Positions 7,397 to 14,264 of a stretch of DNA of 18,097 nucleotides are shown here, one piece after another (the first letter of the stretch is position 1; the number at the start of each line of letters is the position of its first letter). The stretch comes from JBGFRR01 sp041695045 (GTDB lineage Bacteria; Bacteroidota; Ignavibacteria; UBA10030). The stretch spans positions 1 to 18,097 of the forward strand of contig JBGFRR010000002.1 in NCBI GenBank assembly GCA_041695045.1, read 5' to 3'. Made by a program: the position numbers and the translations under genes. Under the pieces are notes generated by a model. The model worked only from the letters and a program-made list of their open reading frames with translations, ran no database searches and was not told the DNA's origin.

Positions 7397-8989
7397 CTAT
7401 TTCACGAACAACATGCGCTTCCGGTCGCTGAAGGAACCGGCTTTGAGATAGTACACGTACGCCCCGGATGCAAAGCCGGAAGACGCGTCGAATTGAACGC
7501 GGTGATGGCCTGCATGCAGACGGCCATTCACGAGCGCAGCCACTTCACGCCCCATCATGTCATACACTTTCAACTGCACGGAAGTCTCGGACGGGAGGTC
7601 GAACGAGATTGTTGTCGAGGGATTGAAGGGATTGGGATAGTTCTGATAGAGTTGATACTCACTCGGCAATCCAAACGAAGAATCGACACTTGTCGGAACT
7701 GACTTGATGATCGGCAGTGTTTGGAAGTCGCGCAACAGGATCGTGCGAAGATCACTTTCCCCCACGCCGAACCACTGACGTAAGATCGACGCATAGATAG
7801 AGCGGAAATCGAACTGCATCTTCAGGTTCCCGTTCGTCAGGTCATCCAGTCGGGGGTTGAAGCCGATGATACCGTTCGGTACGCCATTCACGTGCTTACC
7901 GAAGATAAACATCGGCGCTGCAGTGCCGTGGTCCGTGCCGACGCTCGCGTTGGAGAAAACGCGTCTGCCAAACTCGGAGAACGTCATACCGACCACGCGG
8001 TCCTCAATGCCGAGATGGACAAGGTCGTTCTGGAACGCGAGCAAGGCATCGGAAAGGCGCTGGAGCAATGTTGCATGGGTACCGAGGAGTGGGTTGCCGC
8101 TTACGACCTGCGCAGAATGCGTATCGAATCCCCCCAGATTCACCACATAGACGCGCGTTTTCAATCCTCCCGCGATCAACCGTGCAACGATCTTGAGCTG
8201 ATCAGCTAAGGGATTCGGCGAGGGATACGTACGCTGCTCTGCCGCGCGGTCGGCGGCATCCTTCACTTGCACAGCGTATTGTTGGGATTGAACCCACACG
8301 GAACGGATGTAGGATAGCTCTTTTCCTGCCGGCGAGTTGGGTGCGGATCCAGACTCTCCCTGACTAAAGCCGTTCACGAGTTGATAGAACGTATCGGGGT
8401 TTTGGATGGGGATTCCCATCGAACGGCCGGAGGCATAGAACGCGAGAGACGTCACAGCGCCGATTTGAATGGCAAGGGGATCCGGCATGACTTCGTTCGG
8501 GAATCCATCCGGGTACGAGGGAAACTCCGAGTGCAGATAACGCCCCACCCAACCGTCGCTCAGAAATTCGTTGGAGTTCGACGCACTCAGCCAAATATCC
8601 GTAGCGCGGAAGTGTGAAAGGTTTGGATTGGGATAGGACACGCCCTGCACAATGGTGAGCTTGCCGTTGTCGTACAATTCCTTCATCCCCGTCATGCTCG
8701 GATGCAGGCCGGTTGCATCGGTGAGTTTCAGGAGACTGCTTTCGGGGATGGCAATGTTCCCGCGCTGATTGTTATAGGCTGAAAGCTGGTCGAGCGGAAT
8801 GACCGTGTTGATGCCGTCGTTCCCTCCCCCCAACTGCACGAGGACGAGAACTTTGTCGGTGGACAAGCCGGCCCCGACAAGCGCTTCAAGGAACGGCGAA
8901 CGGCCGTATGCACGGAGCGGCGGGCCGTTGACCATGAACGGCAACGCTGTCACTGGCACAACGCGTTTGAGAAAATCTCGACGTTTCAT
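7397..8989 (-). CDS. DUF1501 protein with Tat-like signal and T9SS sorting domain
   Basis: The product is 530 aa. The start at 8989 follows AAGGA about 8 bases upstream. The N-terminus MKRRDFLKRVVPVTALPFMV is a twin-arginine (RRDFLK) signal. The DUF1501 core, related to the alkaline-phosphatase/sulfatase superfamily, shows LVLVQLGGGNDGINTVIP (48-65), GGFDTHSAQ (287-295) and FSEFGRR with GTDHGTAAPMFIFG (337-364). After a short linker, residues ~444-530 are a type A T9SS C-terminal sorting domain: YQLYQNYPNPFNPSTTISFDL, VYDMMGREVAALVNG, GAYVYYLKAG and a basic end. This predicts export to the cell surface or release. It is 33 bp downstream of the DUF1800 gene in the same orientation. Biochemical function of DUF1501 is not established. 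Confidence 0.94.
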   Translation of the reverse strand: MKRRDFLKRVVPVTALPFMVNGPPLRAYGRSPFLEALVGAGLSTDKVLVLVQLGGGNDGINTVIPLDQLSAYNNQRGNIAIPESSLLKLTDATGLHPSMTGMKELYDNGKLTIVQGVSYPNPNLSHFRATDIWLSASNSNEFLSDGWVGRYLHSEFPSYPDGFPNEVMPDPLAIQIGAVTSLAFYASGRSMGIPIQNPDTFYQLVNGFSQGESGSAPNSPAGKELSYIRSVWVQSQQYAVQVKDAADRAAEQRTYPSPNPLADQLKIVARLIAGGLKTRVYVVNLGGFDTHSAQVVSGNPLLGTHATLLQRLSDALLAFQNDLVHLGIEDRVVGMTFSEFGRRVFSNASVGTDHGTAAPMFIFGKHVNGVPNGIIGFNPRLDDLTNGNLKMQFDFRSIYASILRQWFGVGESDLRTILLRDFQTLPIIKSVPTSVDSSFGLPSEYQLYQNYPNPFNPSTTISFDLPSETSVQLKVYDMMGREVAALVNGRLHAGHHRVQFDASSGFASGAYVYYLKAGSFSDRKRMLFVK

Positions 8990-9022
8990 TGCTCGTTCCT
9001 TCGAGAATCGAATCCGATCATC

Positions 9023-10702
9023 CTACGCAAGTTGATACTCCGGCATTCTCAGCATGAACGTGAGGAGTGGCTCGAGCATCCTTAACACTAACGTACGGTT
9101 GGTTGCCGTGTTGCCACCTGGAGCATGGAAGGTATTCCATGCGTTGGTCCAGTCGTACTCGCCGCCCGTCTTCAGTCCCATAGCACCGTACAGCAATGTG
9201 CTCCGTTGAGCATCCGTCAGCGGAAACGGCAGAAGGTCGGCAGCAAGGTCATCGACGAGCTTCCATGGGTCGGATGGATTGCTCATTGTAGCGGCGTACG
9301 CGATCGGGTCGATATTGGTGAACCTTCGGCCGCTCGGGTCGCGCCCCGTGATCAACGCGTCGGTAAATGCCCCGCGGCTCGGAAGTGTTGCGGTATTGAT
9401 CCAGAGTTCATGGAAGCTTGGAACTTGATAGTATGCAGGCCAACCCGCAACATCGGGCGGATCCAAGACATTCATCTGCATTTCTGCAGCACGCACTCGG
9501 AGCACCGCAGCGATTCCATAGTTCGTGTTGGGCGAGGACGGCACACTAAGGTCGGGCGCACCGATGGGATACAATTTTCGATAGGACCCTGCAACAAGCT
9601 CGATCGGTGTCTTGATGTAACAACTCATGTTGATCTCATCGTAGAAGTGCTCGCTCTTCAGGAACGCTTCGAGGACGGGTTTGATCTCATAGTTGTTGTC
9701 GCGAAAGATCGCCGCCAGCGGTTCGATGACGTTTTGCTCAACGTCATCATCGATCTCATAATAGACAAACCAGCGATACAGTTTGCGACAGATGAACCGG
9801 GCCGTCTCCGCCTGTGCAAAGATCATGTCGAGCAGGTCGTTGAGTTCGCCCGCTCCGTCAACGCCCGACCGGCCCCGAATCACTCTGTTCCCATAGGCGT
9901 GTGAAAAAAACTTGTCGCCCGTATCATGGTTGTTCGGAACAAACTCCGACGCAGGCGGCGCTGAGTTCCGCACGTTCTGCCATCCGGTCAACACACGCGC
10001 AGCCTCGCGCACATCCTGTTCGGTGTAGTGTGTGTAGTCCCCGTCGCCGCGCGCTGGGCCTTTTCCGATGGTAAACAGTTCCTGGAGCTCACGTGCGTAG
10101 TTCTCATCCGGTCGCGTTTTGATATTCAGCTCACCGTTGAGATATCGCAGCATCGCAGGGTCGATGGTGACCTGTTTGACGAGTTCCTTAAAGTTCCCGA
10201 GCGCAAAGCGACGGAGGAGCGCGTTCTGTTTGTACATCATTCGAGAATCCTGCACGACAAGCGTTTCCGTTGCGAAGTGATTATGCCAGAACAGCGTCAT
10301 CGATTCGCGAATCGAGATGCGTTGCTTGACCATCAAGCCAATCCACCATGCTTTCAAATAGTTTCGTAGTTGCGGCCCGCGGTCCCTGAGCTCAGTCAAA
10401 GCAAGGTTCACCCAGGTTGTGCCCGTCTGGGGATCGATGGGAGGGGAAGGTTCCTGCGTTTCGGCGAGTACTTGATTGACGGCGGCACCGAGCGAGCCGG
10501 AGGCGACAGCGAACACTTCCGCTCTTCTTGGACCGATCATCGTGCGGCGAAGAAGATGAGATGCCTTCGAAACATCCCACGCTCCCACGTATTCGGCGAT
10601 GCCCGTTGTCGACTTTCGTAGCCGTCGTTCGAGACGACGCCTGTGCAAGCTTGCAGAGGAGCTGGTACCGATCAACGTCTGAAGAAACTCCGTTCGTCTC
10701 AT
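9023..10702 (-). CDS. DUF1800 family protein, partner of the DUF1501 gene
   Basis: The product is 559 aa from the ATG at 10702; an in-frame TTG at 10732 would add 10 residues, and neither has a good Shine-Dalgarno. DUF1800 hallmarks are ASHLLRRTMIGPRRAEV near the N-terminus, MTLFWHNHFATE (~135-146), DENYARELQELFTIG (~199-213), DVREAARVLTGW (~230-241), ICRKLYRWFVYYEID and the late DPPDVAGWPAYY. DUF1800 and DUF1501 genes are frequently adjacent across many phyla, often with cell-surface partners; their joint role is unknown. The N-terminus MRRTEFLQTLIG resembles the start of a Tat signal but is followed by a basic stretch (HRRRLERRLRK) instead of a hydrophobic core, so its export route is unclear. 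The neighbour carries both Tat and T9SS signals, this one neither clearly. Confidence 0.93.
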   Translation of the reverse strand: MRRTEFLQTLIGTSSSASLHRRRLERRLRKSTTGIAEYVGAWDVSKASHLLRRTMIGPRRAEVFAVASGSLGAAVNQVLAETQEPSPPIDPQTGTTWVNLALTELRDRGPQLRNYLKAWWIGLMVKQRISIRESMTLFWHNHFATETLVVQDSRMMYKQNALLRRFALGNFKELVKQVTIDPAMLRYLNGELNIKTRPDENYARELQELFTIGKGPARGDGDYTHYTEQDVREAARVLTGWQNVRNSAPPASEFVPNNHDTGDKFFSHAYGNRVIRGRSGVDGAGELNDLLDMIFAQAETARFICRKLYRWFVYYEIDDDVEQNVIEPLAAIFRDNNYEIKPVLEAFLKSEHFYDEINMSCYIKTPIELVAGSYRKLYPIGAPDLSVPSSPNTNYGIAAVLRVRAAEMQMNVLDPPDVAGWPAYYQVPSFHELWINTATLPSRGAFTDALITGRDPSGRRFTNIDPIAYAATMSNPSDPWKLVDDLAADLLPFPLTDAQRSTLLYGAMGLKTGGEYDWTNAWNTFHAPGGNTATNRTLVLRMLEPLLTFMLRMPEYQLA

Positions 10703-10863
10703 ATTTGCAGGATTCCGCTTTGGTAAGAACAATGAAGTGGGAAACGTGCCCCCCTTGTAGCTATACTGTTAGAAACCGGTCATGGAAAGAGGTTTAACCG
10801 CATGGAAAAATACTCTGGCAGATAGTCGAAGTATGCGATGGCCGTCACATGTCGAACCGGAGC

Positions 10864-11436
10864 TTATTGACCTTGGAAAATAAGGGTTTCCAGGCGCTCG
10901 ACGATCGATTCATCCGTCGGCTTCACGTTGGACGGGAAAACCGCAACAACATTCCCCTGCCGGTCGATAAGATACTTGTAGAAGTTCCAGCGAACTTTCC
11001 CACGCGCGGGCGATTCCAGGGTAAGATAACGGTAGAGGGGATGCTGGTCGTCGCCAGCAACACTGATTTTCGAAAAGAGGTCGAAGGTTACGCTGTAGTT
11101 CGTCTCACAGAATTCCTTGATCTGCTCATCCGTCCCCGGTTCTTGACTGCCAAAATTGTTTGCGGGGAAGGCCAGAATCTTGAAGCCGCGGTCTTTGTAT
11201 TTCCGGTAGAGTGTCTCAAGGTCCTTATACTGCGGTGTGTAACCGCATTTGGAGGCGACGTTCACGACCAACAGAACTGATCCCCGATACTCCGAGAGCG
11301 ATCGCTCTTGGCCATCGATCATTCTCATGGAAAAGCTGTAGAGTGGCGGCGAGGAATCGGGCTTCACGGTTTTCGTCTGGGCAATTGTGAGTGAGAGGGA
11401 AAGAAACAATGCGGGGAGAATCAGCAAAGCTCTCAT
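10864..11436 (-). CDS. Periplasmic glutathione-peroxidase-family thiol peroxidase
   Basis: The product is 190 aa. The ATG at 11436 is chosen because it opens a signal peptide (MRALLILPALFLSLSLTIAQ) with GAGG upstream; the frame is open to 11529 but that would overlap the PspC gene. The catalytic tetrad is complete: Cys64 (NVASKCGYTPQY), Gln98 (FGSQEPG), Trp150 and Asn151 (VRWNFYKY). Cys110 in EFCETNYSVTF aligns with the resolving cysteine of yeast Gpx3, so this is probably a two-cysteine, thioredoxin-type peroxidase rather than a glutathione-dependent one. It is the last gene of a three-gene operon (34-bp gap after PspC). It would reduce peroxides or lipid hydroperoxides at the envelope, probably needing a periplasmic thiol donor. 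Confidence 0.94.
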   Translation of the reverse strand: MRALLILPALFLSLSLTIAQTKTVKPDSSPPLYSFSMRMIDGQERSLSEYRGSVLLVVNVASKCGYTPQYKDLETLYRKYKDRGFKILAFPANNFGSQEPGTDEQIKEFCETNYSVTFDLFSKISVAGDDQHPLYRYLTLESPARGKVRWNFYKYLIDRQGNVVAVFPSNVKPTDESIVERLETLIFQGQ

Positions 11437-11470
11437 CGATGAACCTCGTTCAATGTTTCGCGCCCGTTTA

Positions 11471-11674
11471 TCAGGCCTGAACCGAGCTGCTTGCCGGTGG
11501 GATAATGATCCATGCAATGACATAACCAATCAAGAACGGAATCACCCCCGTCATAATCCCGATGACCACGGCAACGACGCGAACGATTGTCGGGTCAATG
11601 TTCAAGTATTCTCCGATTCCACCGCAGATGCCCGCAATTTTCTTGTTTGTTTCTGAACGGAAGAGGCGTTTCAT
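11471..11674 (-). CDS. Small PspC-domain membrane protein
   Basis: The product is 67 aa with AAAGG about 9 bases before the ATG at 11674. It matches the minimal PspC domain: KRLFRSETNKKIAGICGGIGEYLNIDPTIVR is shown by the short hallmarks KKIAGICGGIGEY and DPTIVRVV, followed by one or two hydrophobic segments (VVAVVIGIMTGVIPFLIGYVIAWIIIP). PspC proteins sit in the inner membrane and in some bacteria regulate the phage-shock response; short stand-alone versions are common in Bacteroidota and uncharacterised. It lies 22 bp after the DUF4097-like gene and 34 bp before the peroxidase gene, supporting a common transcript linked to envelope stress (inference). Confidence 0.93.
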   Translation of the reverse strand: MKRLFRSETNKKIAGICGGIGEYLNIDPTIVRVVAVVIGIMTGVIPFLIGYVIAWIIIPPASSSVQA

Positions 11675-11696
11675 CGATTAACCTTTCATGAGGATT

Positions 11697-12569
11697 TCAA
11701 CGCACGCAATCAACAGAAAAAACGCAGGGATTCAAGTGCACGAACTCGAATCCTGCCTCAACCTTCTCTCTCAACCGGTAGCTGCCTTTATATGTCTCCA
11801 ACTTCAGCGTCGGGCCACCGCCATTGACGGAGACACGATACTCCTGCTTCGCTCGCTTTCGAGACGGTGCCGATCGTTCATCATGGCGCAGGTCGAAGTC
11901 CGTGCGCAGCCTCCCGCGAGAACCGATGCTCGCATTGAGGTCGAAGCCGGTTCCTTTCGGCAGTGTAATGGTAATATCTCCTTTATACGTCTCAAACCAG
12001 CACGAACTCACAAGCTCCGAAAGTTCGACACGTGCAGTTCCCTTATACGTTTCCAACTCAACGGCACCCCGAACCCTCACTAACTCAACCCTACCTTTGT
12101 ATGTCTTCACATGAAGCGGCGCATCCAGATCGCTTACCGTTGACTCCGACTTGTAGTCCTTGATGCGAAGTTCAGCGGTGCTGGGCATCATGATCGTGTA
12201 GTGAACTTCCGGCAGATTGATGGAGCTGCAGTCAAAGATGCTCCAGAAGTCCCTCCGCTTCCGTTGAGCGCGGTCGTAGTCAGTCTTGATCAGGACTCGG
12301 TTATCGCTTTCTTCAATCCGAATCTCTGTGAGCCGCACCCCGTCACGTCCGTCATCCCACCAATCGTCTACCGCAACAATGCGGGCAGCGACCTCCACCG
12401 ACGGACGATCCCACGTAGCGACCTTTACGCTCCCTTTGTATGTGTCAATCACGACGTTGCCGTCCTTCTCCAACGCCACTGTTCGATTGACCTCACGCGA
12501 ATACTGCGCATGAGACAGACCGACCGACAGCATGGAGAGGACTGCCGCACACCCAATGAACTTTTTCAT
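11697..12569 (-). CDS. Secreted DUF4097-like beta-repeat protein with TYKG motifs
   Basis: The product is 290 aa with AGGAGGG upstream of the ATG at 12569 and a signal peptide (MKKFIGCAAVLSMLSVGLSHA). The motif TYKG recurs at residues 43-46, 156-159, 174-177, 194-197 and 259-262, each at the end of a predicted beta strand of the kind DTYKGSVKV; a degenerate KDYKSES lies at 137-143. Strand-turn repeats of this sort are typical of the DUF4097 (putative adhesin) beta-helix family often encoded next to PspC-domain genes. The C-terminal ~20 residues (AGFEFVHLNPCVFSVDCVR) do not look like the repeat and may be a read-through extension after loss of an earlier stop. It is the first gene of the operon with PspC and the peroxidase. 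Function unknown. Confidence 0.85.
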   Translation of the reverse strand: MKKFIGCAAVLSMLSVGLSHAQYSREVNRTVALEKDGNVVIDTYKGSVKVATWDRPSVEVAARIVAVDDWWDDGRDGVRLTEIRIEESDNRVLIKTDYDRAQRKRRDFWSIFDCSSINLPEVHYTIMMPSTAELRIKDYKSESTVSDLDAPLHVKTYKGRVELVRVRGAVELETYKGTARVELSELVSSCWFETYKGDITITLPKGTGFDLNASIGSRGRLRTDFDLRHDERSAPSRKRAKQEYRVSVNGGGPTLKLETYKGSYRLREKVEAGFEFVHLNPCVFSVDCVR

Positions 12570-12639
12570 CGTTCATCCCTCCTGCGTTGTAGTGAACACT
12601 CACTGCTTACGAAGGCGGGCACGCAAAGTTGCGCGGCTG

Positions 12640-13458
12640 TTATTGGACGTCAAACGTCACGGATGCCCACCAGCTTTCCCACTCCACTTCAGGATCATCG
12701 ACGGCGGGGAGCATATACACAGTCCTGACCAACCATGCACCGTTGTGTGTCAGACGGAAGCTGACGATACCTTCCCGGTTGGTGCGTGCAGATTGAGCGT
12801 ACTTGTGCGCACGCTTTTCCGTTCCTGCATGAGTGGCGGAAACCAATGCGCCGGAAAGCGGTTTGCCTTGAAAGAGCAGTTGGAACCGCACGGTATCGCC
12901 GACGGATTGTGCATACGGGTTATCAAGCGGCGTCAACTCGATGGTTTGACCAACGACGGTTCGAACGGCGCGGTCGTTTCCCTCGCCGGCGTACACGAAC
13001 GTCTTGATGTAGCGCGAATACCGCTCGCGGCCGGGCTTTGCCTGCTGCTGTTGTACCTCACGCGCGCGGATGATATGGTTCAGCCCCTCCGACCTGAGAT
13101 ATTCCGTGAACTTCTCAGCCTCTATCGTAATGAGCCGCGGCGCCCAATCGACGGCAATCAGATGTACGCCGGGCTGTGATGGACGAATGATCACACCGGA
13201 CGAATCCGGCAACGGCGATGGACTTGCGCTTTCTACCAAGCTTCCGCCATGCCAGTGATGAAAGCGCAGGATGCGGTCGAGGTTCCACGCAACATGCTTG
13301 CCCGGAAAATCATCATGGATGTGGATAGCAACCATCACCGGTTCGCCTGCCGACGGACGAAAGGGTTTGGCCATCAGAAAGCAATCATGAGCGACGGCTT
13401 CGATGACGAGCGACAAGACTAAGAGGCTCAGTATGAACAGCTTCTTTTTATAGGTCAT
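12640..13458 (-). CDS. DUF4198-family secreted protein
   Basis: The product is 272 aa with an N-terminal signal peptide (MTYKKKLFILSLLVLSLVIEAVA) immediately followed by the mature N-terminus HDCFLMAKPF, matching the HDFWL-type start of DUF4198 proteins. Other features are the beta-rich core (GVHLIAVDWAPRLITIEAEKF), TVRFQLLFQGKPLSGALVSAT and TNREGIVSFRLTHNGAWLVRTVYM, the last typical of the C-terminal Ig-like part of the family. Members are annotated as periplasmic parts of nickel or cobalt uptake systems in some genomes, and the exposed N-terminal His is suggestive of metal binding, but no transporter gene is nearby. The start has no Shine-Dalgarno. The stop lies 70 bp before the DUF4097-like gene, so read-through into that operon is possible. 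Confidence 0.85.
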   Translation of the reverse strand: MTYKKKLFILSLLVLSLVIEAVAHDCFLMAKPFRPSAGEPVMVAIHIHDDFPGKHVAWNLDRILRFHHWHGGSLVESASPSPLPDSSGVIIRPSQPGVHLIAVDWAPRLITIEAEKFTEYLRSEGLNHIIRAREVQQQQAKPGRERYSRYIKTFVYAGEGNDRAVRTVVGQTIELTPLDNPYAQSVGDTVRFQLLFQGKPLSGALVSATHAGTEKRAHKYAQSARTNREGIVSFRLTHNGAWLVRTVYMLPAVDDPEVEWESWWASVTFDVQ

Positions 13459-13483
13459 AGAATTTGAGGTCGACCCCCTTTCC

Positions 13484-13548
13484 TCGTTCCCACGCCTGCC
13501 TGACCTGCCTGCGCAGGCAGGCGGCAGTCAGGCTCCGCGTGGGAACGA
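13484..13548. repeat. REP-like hairpin split by a palindrome insertion
   Basis: The arms TCGTTCCCACGC (13484-13495) and GCGTGGGAACGA (13537-13548) are exact reverse complements. Deleting 13495-13532 leaves CGTTCCCACG joined to CTCCGCGTGGG, that is 11-bp arms around a 3-nt TCC loop. Hairpins of the CGTTCCCACGC type are familiar as short dispersed repeats in many genomes (from memory). Confidence 0.7.
13495..13532. repeat. Palindrome copy B, 38 nt, diverged
   Basis: This copy has the same length as copy A at 4785-4822, and its first 18 bases differ at one position. The middle is shifted by two bases and the end matches again apart from one base. The inner CCTGCCTGC/GCAGGCAGG (13504-13521) is perfect; the outer parts pair imperfectly. 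Like copy A it follows GGAG on the minus strand (13536-13533). Confidence 0.75.
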
Positions 13549-13570
13549 ATTGGCATGAGACTTAGCGTTG

Positions 13571-13602
13571 CCCCGACGAGTCGGGGGGACGCAAGAGCGT
13601 CC
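13571..13602. repeat. Two back-to-back short hairpins
   Basis: CCCCGA-CGAG-TCGGGG (13571-13586) is followed without a gap by GGACGC-AAGA-GCGTCC (13587-13602). Each has a perfect 6-bp stem and a 4-nt loop, which suggests coaxially stacked stems if transcribed. Confidence 0.7.
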
Positions 13603-13621
13603 AAGTTGAACATTCCGACGC

Positions 13622-13668
13622 GTCCCGCCATAGAACGGCGGGACATCCCGCTCAAAAGCAAGCGGGAT
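13622..13668. repeat. Second pair of back-to-back hairpins
   Basis: GTCCCGCC/GGCGGGAC (13622-13629 with 13637-13644, 7-nt loop) is followed without a gap by ATCCCGCT/AGCGGGAT (13645-13652 with 13661-13668, 8-nt loop). The stems share TCCCGC, so they may have arisen by duplication. Both are enclosed by the 7-bp pair at 13613-13619 and 13696-13702. Confidence 0.7.
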
Positions 13669-13730
13669 TCAGAAAGCGAACACACAACGTGGAGTGTCGG
13701 AACGAGAGTAAATGTTCTCCATGAAGGCAC

Positions 13731-14264
13731 CTACAAATCGTAAAACTGAAGGTCTGTTACTGTGCGAAGCTTGGTGATGTAAATGATCTGGCCGGTATGC
13801 TGGGCAAAGTGTTCTACCACATGCGAGACTGCGTCGAGAGCGGTGATGTCGTACTTCTGAATGTGCTTGACCTCCAGCAGCCTCGAAGGGTCATAGCCCG
13901 CGAGAACGCTCTCCGCTTGCGACAGTGTCGTGCGAAGAAGGTCGAGCAGTTCCTCCTTCGGAATCGCCTCCCGCTGCGAAAACTCCTGCGGCCGGTTGCG
14001 CTCGTCCTTCCCGCCGCCCAAGCCCGCGACGATCCACTGCCGGACGTTTCCGCTGAGATGGAGCACGAGATTCCCGATGCTGTTGCTCGCTTCATTCGGT
14101 CGCCACCAGATATCGACATCAGTGAGACGACCAAGACACTGTTCAATCTTCGGGAGGTACTCTTTCACCAGCCGACGACGGCAATACAACAGGTACACTT
14201 CGTCGATGTTTGTGCTCGTCTTGTCCACTTCCGAAAATTGTTCGTACGCGGGCTTATTCGTCAT
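13731..14264 (-). CDS. DinB-superfamily putative metal-dependent protein
   Basis: The product is 177 aa. The ATG at 14264 is chosen because AAGGAG lies about 7 bases upstream; a further in-frame ATG at 14294 has no such site. The DinB four-helix fold is indicated by the three-histidine metal site spread over two helices: His69 (NLVLHLSGNVRQW), His152 and His156 (VSHVVEHFAQHTGQI). NSIGNLVLHL and HTGQIIYITK are typical of the DUF1572/DinB_2 branch. Members bind a divalent metal, and some act in thiol transfer (bacillithiol or mycothiol S-transferases); most are uncharacterised. The start codon overlaps the arfB stop by 11 bases (ATGACGAATAA), so translational coupling is likely. Confidence 0.9.
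   Translation of the reverse strand: MTNKPAYEQFSEVDKTSTNIDEVYLLYCRRRLVKEYLPKIEQCLGRLTDVDIWWRPNEASNSIGNLVLHLSGNVRQWIVAGLGGGKDERNRPQEFSQREAIPKEELLDLLRTTLSQAESVLAGYDPSRLLEVKHIQKYDITALDAVSHVVEHFAQHTGQIIYITKLRTVTDLQFYDL

Larger units (their letters stand above)
13483..13706. repeat. Multi-hairpin intergenic element, 224 nt
   Basis: CTCGTTCC (13483-13490) and GGAACGAG (13699-13706) could close the whole element with 8 bp. Inside are a REP-like hairpin (13484-13548), two abutting short hairpins (13571-13586 and 13587-13602), a 7-bp enclosing pair TTCCGAC (13613-13619) / GTCGGAA (13696-13702), and two more abutting hairpins (13622-13644 and 13645-13668). Open frames across it (such as 13555-13743 on the + strand) are made of hairpin sequence and are not believed. 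It could be a composite repeat or a structured RNA. It lies between the DinB gene stop (13731) and the DUF4198 start (13458), so it would be in the 5' leader of the latter if transcribed. Confidence 0.65.

Noticed and set aside
9125..9904. + strand open frame (259 codons) opposite the DUF1800 gene
   Set aside because: The other strand encodes clear DUF1800 motifs; this frame is low-complexity shadow sequence.
10733..10863. Terminator after the peroxidase gene
   Set aside because: There is a T-run on the minus strand (around 10806-10810) but no stem directly before it.
12591..12604. AGTGA-ACAC-TCACT hairpin before the TYKG-protein gene
   Set aside because: It is a 5-bp stem and could be an operator, but it is too short to support without other copies or conservation.
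13455..13743. Open frames on both strands across the multi-hairpin element
   Set aside because: They are made of inverted-repeat sequence with no domain character; the structure explains the region better.
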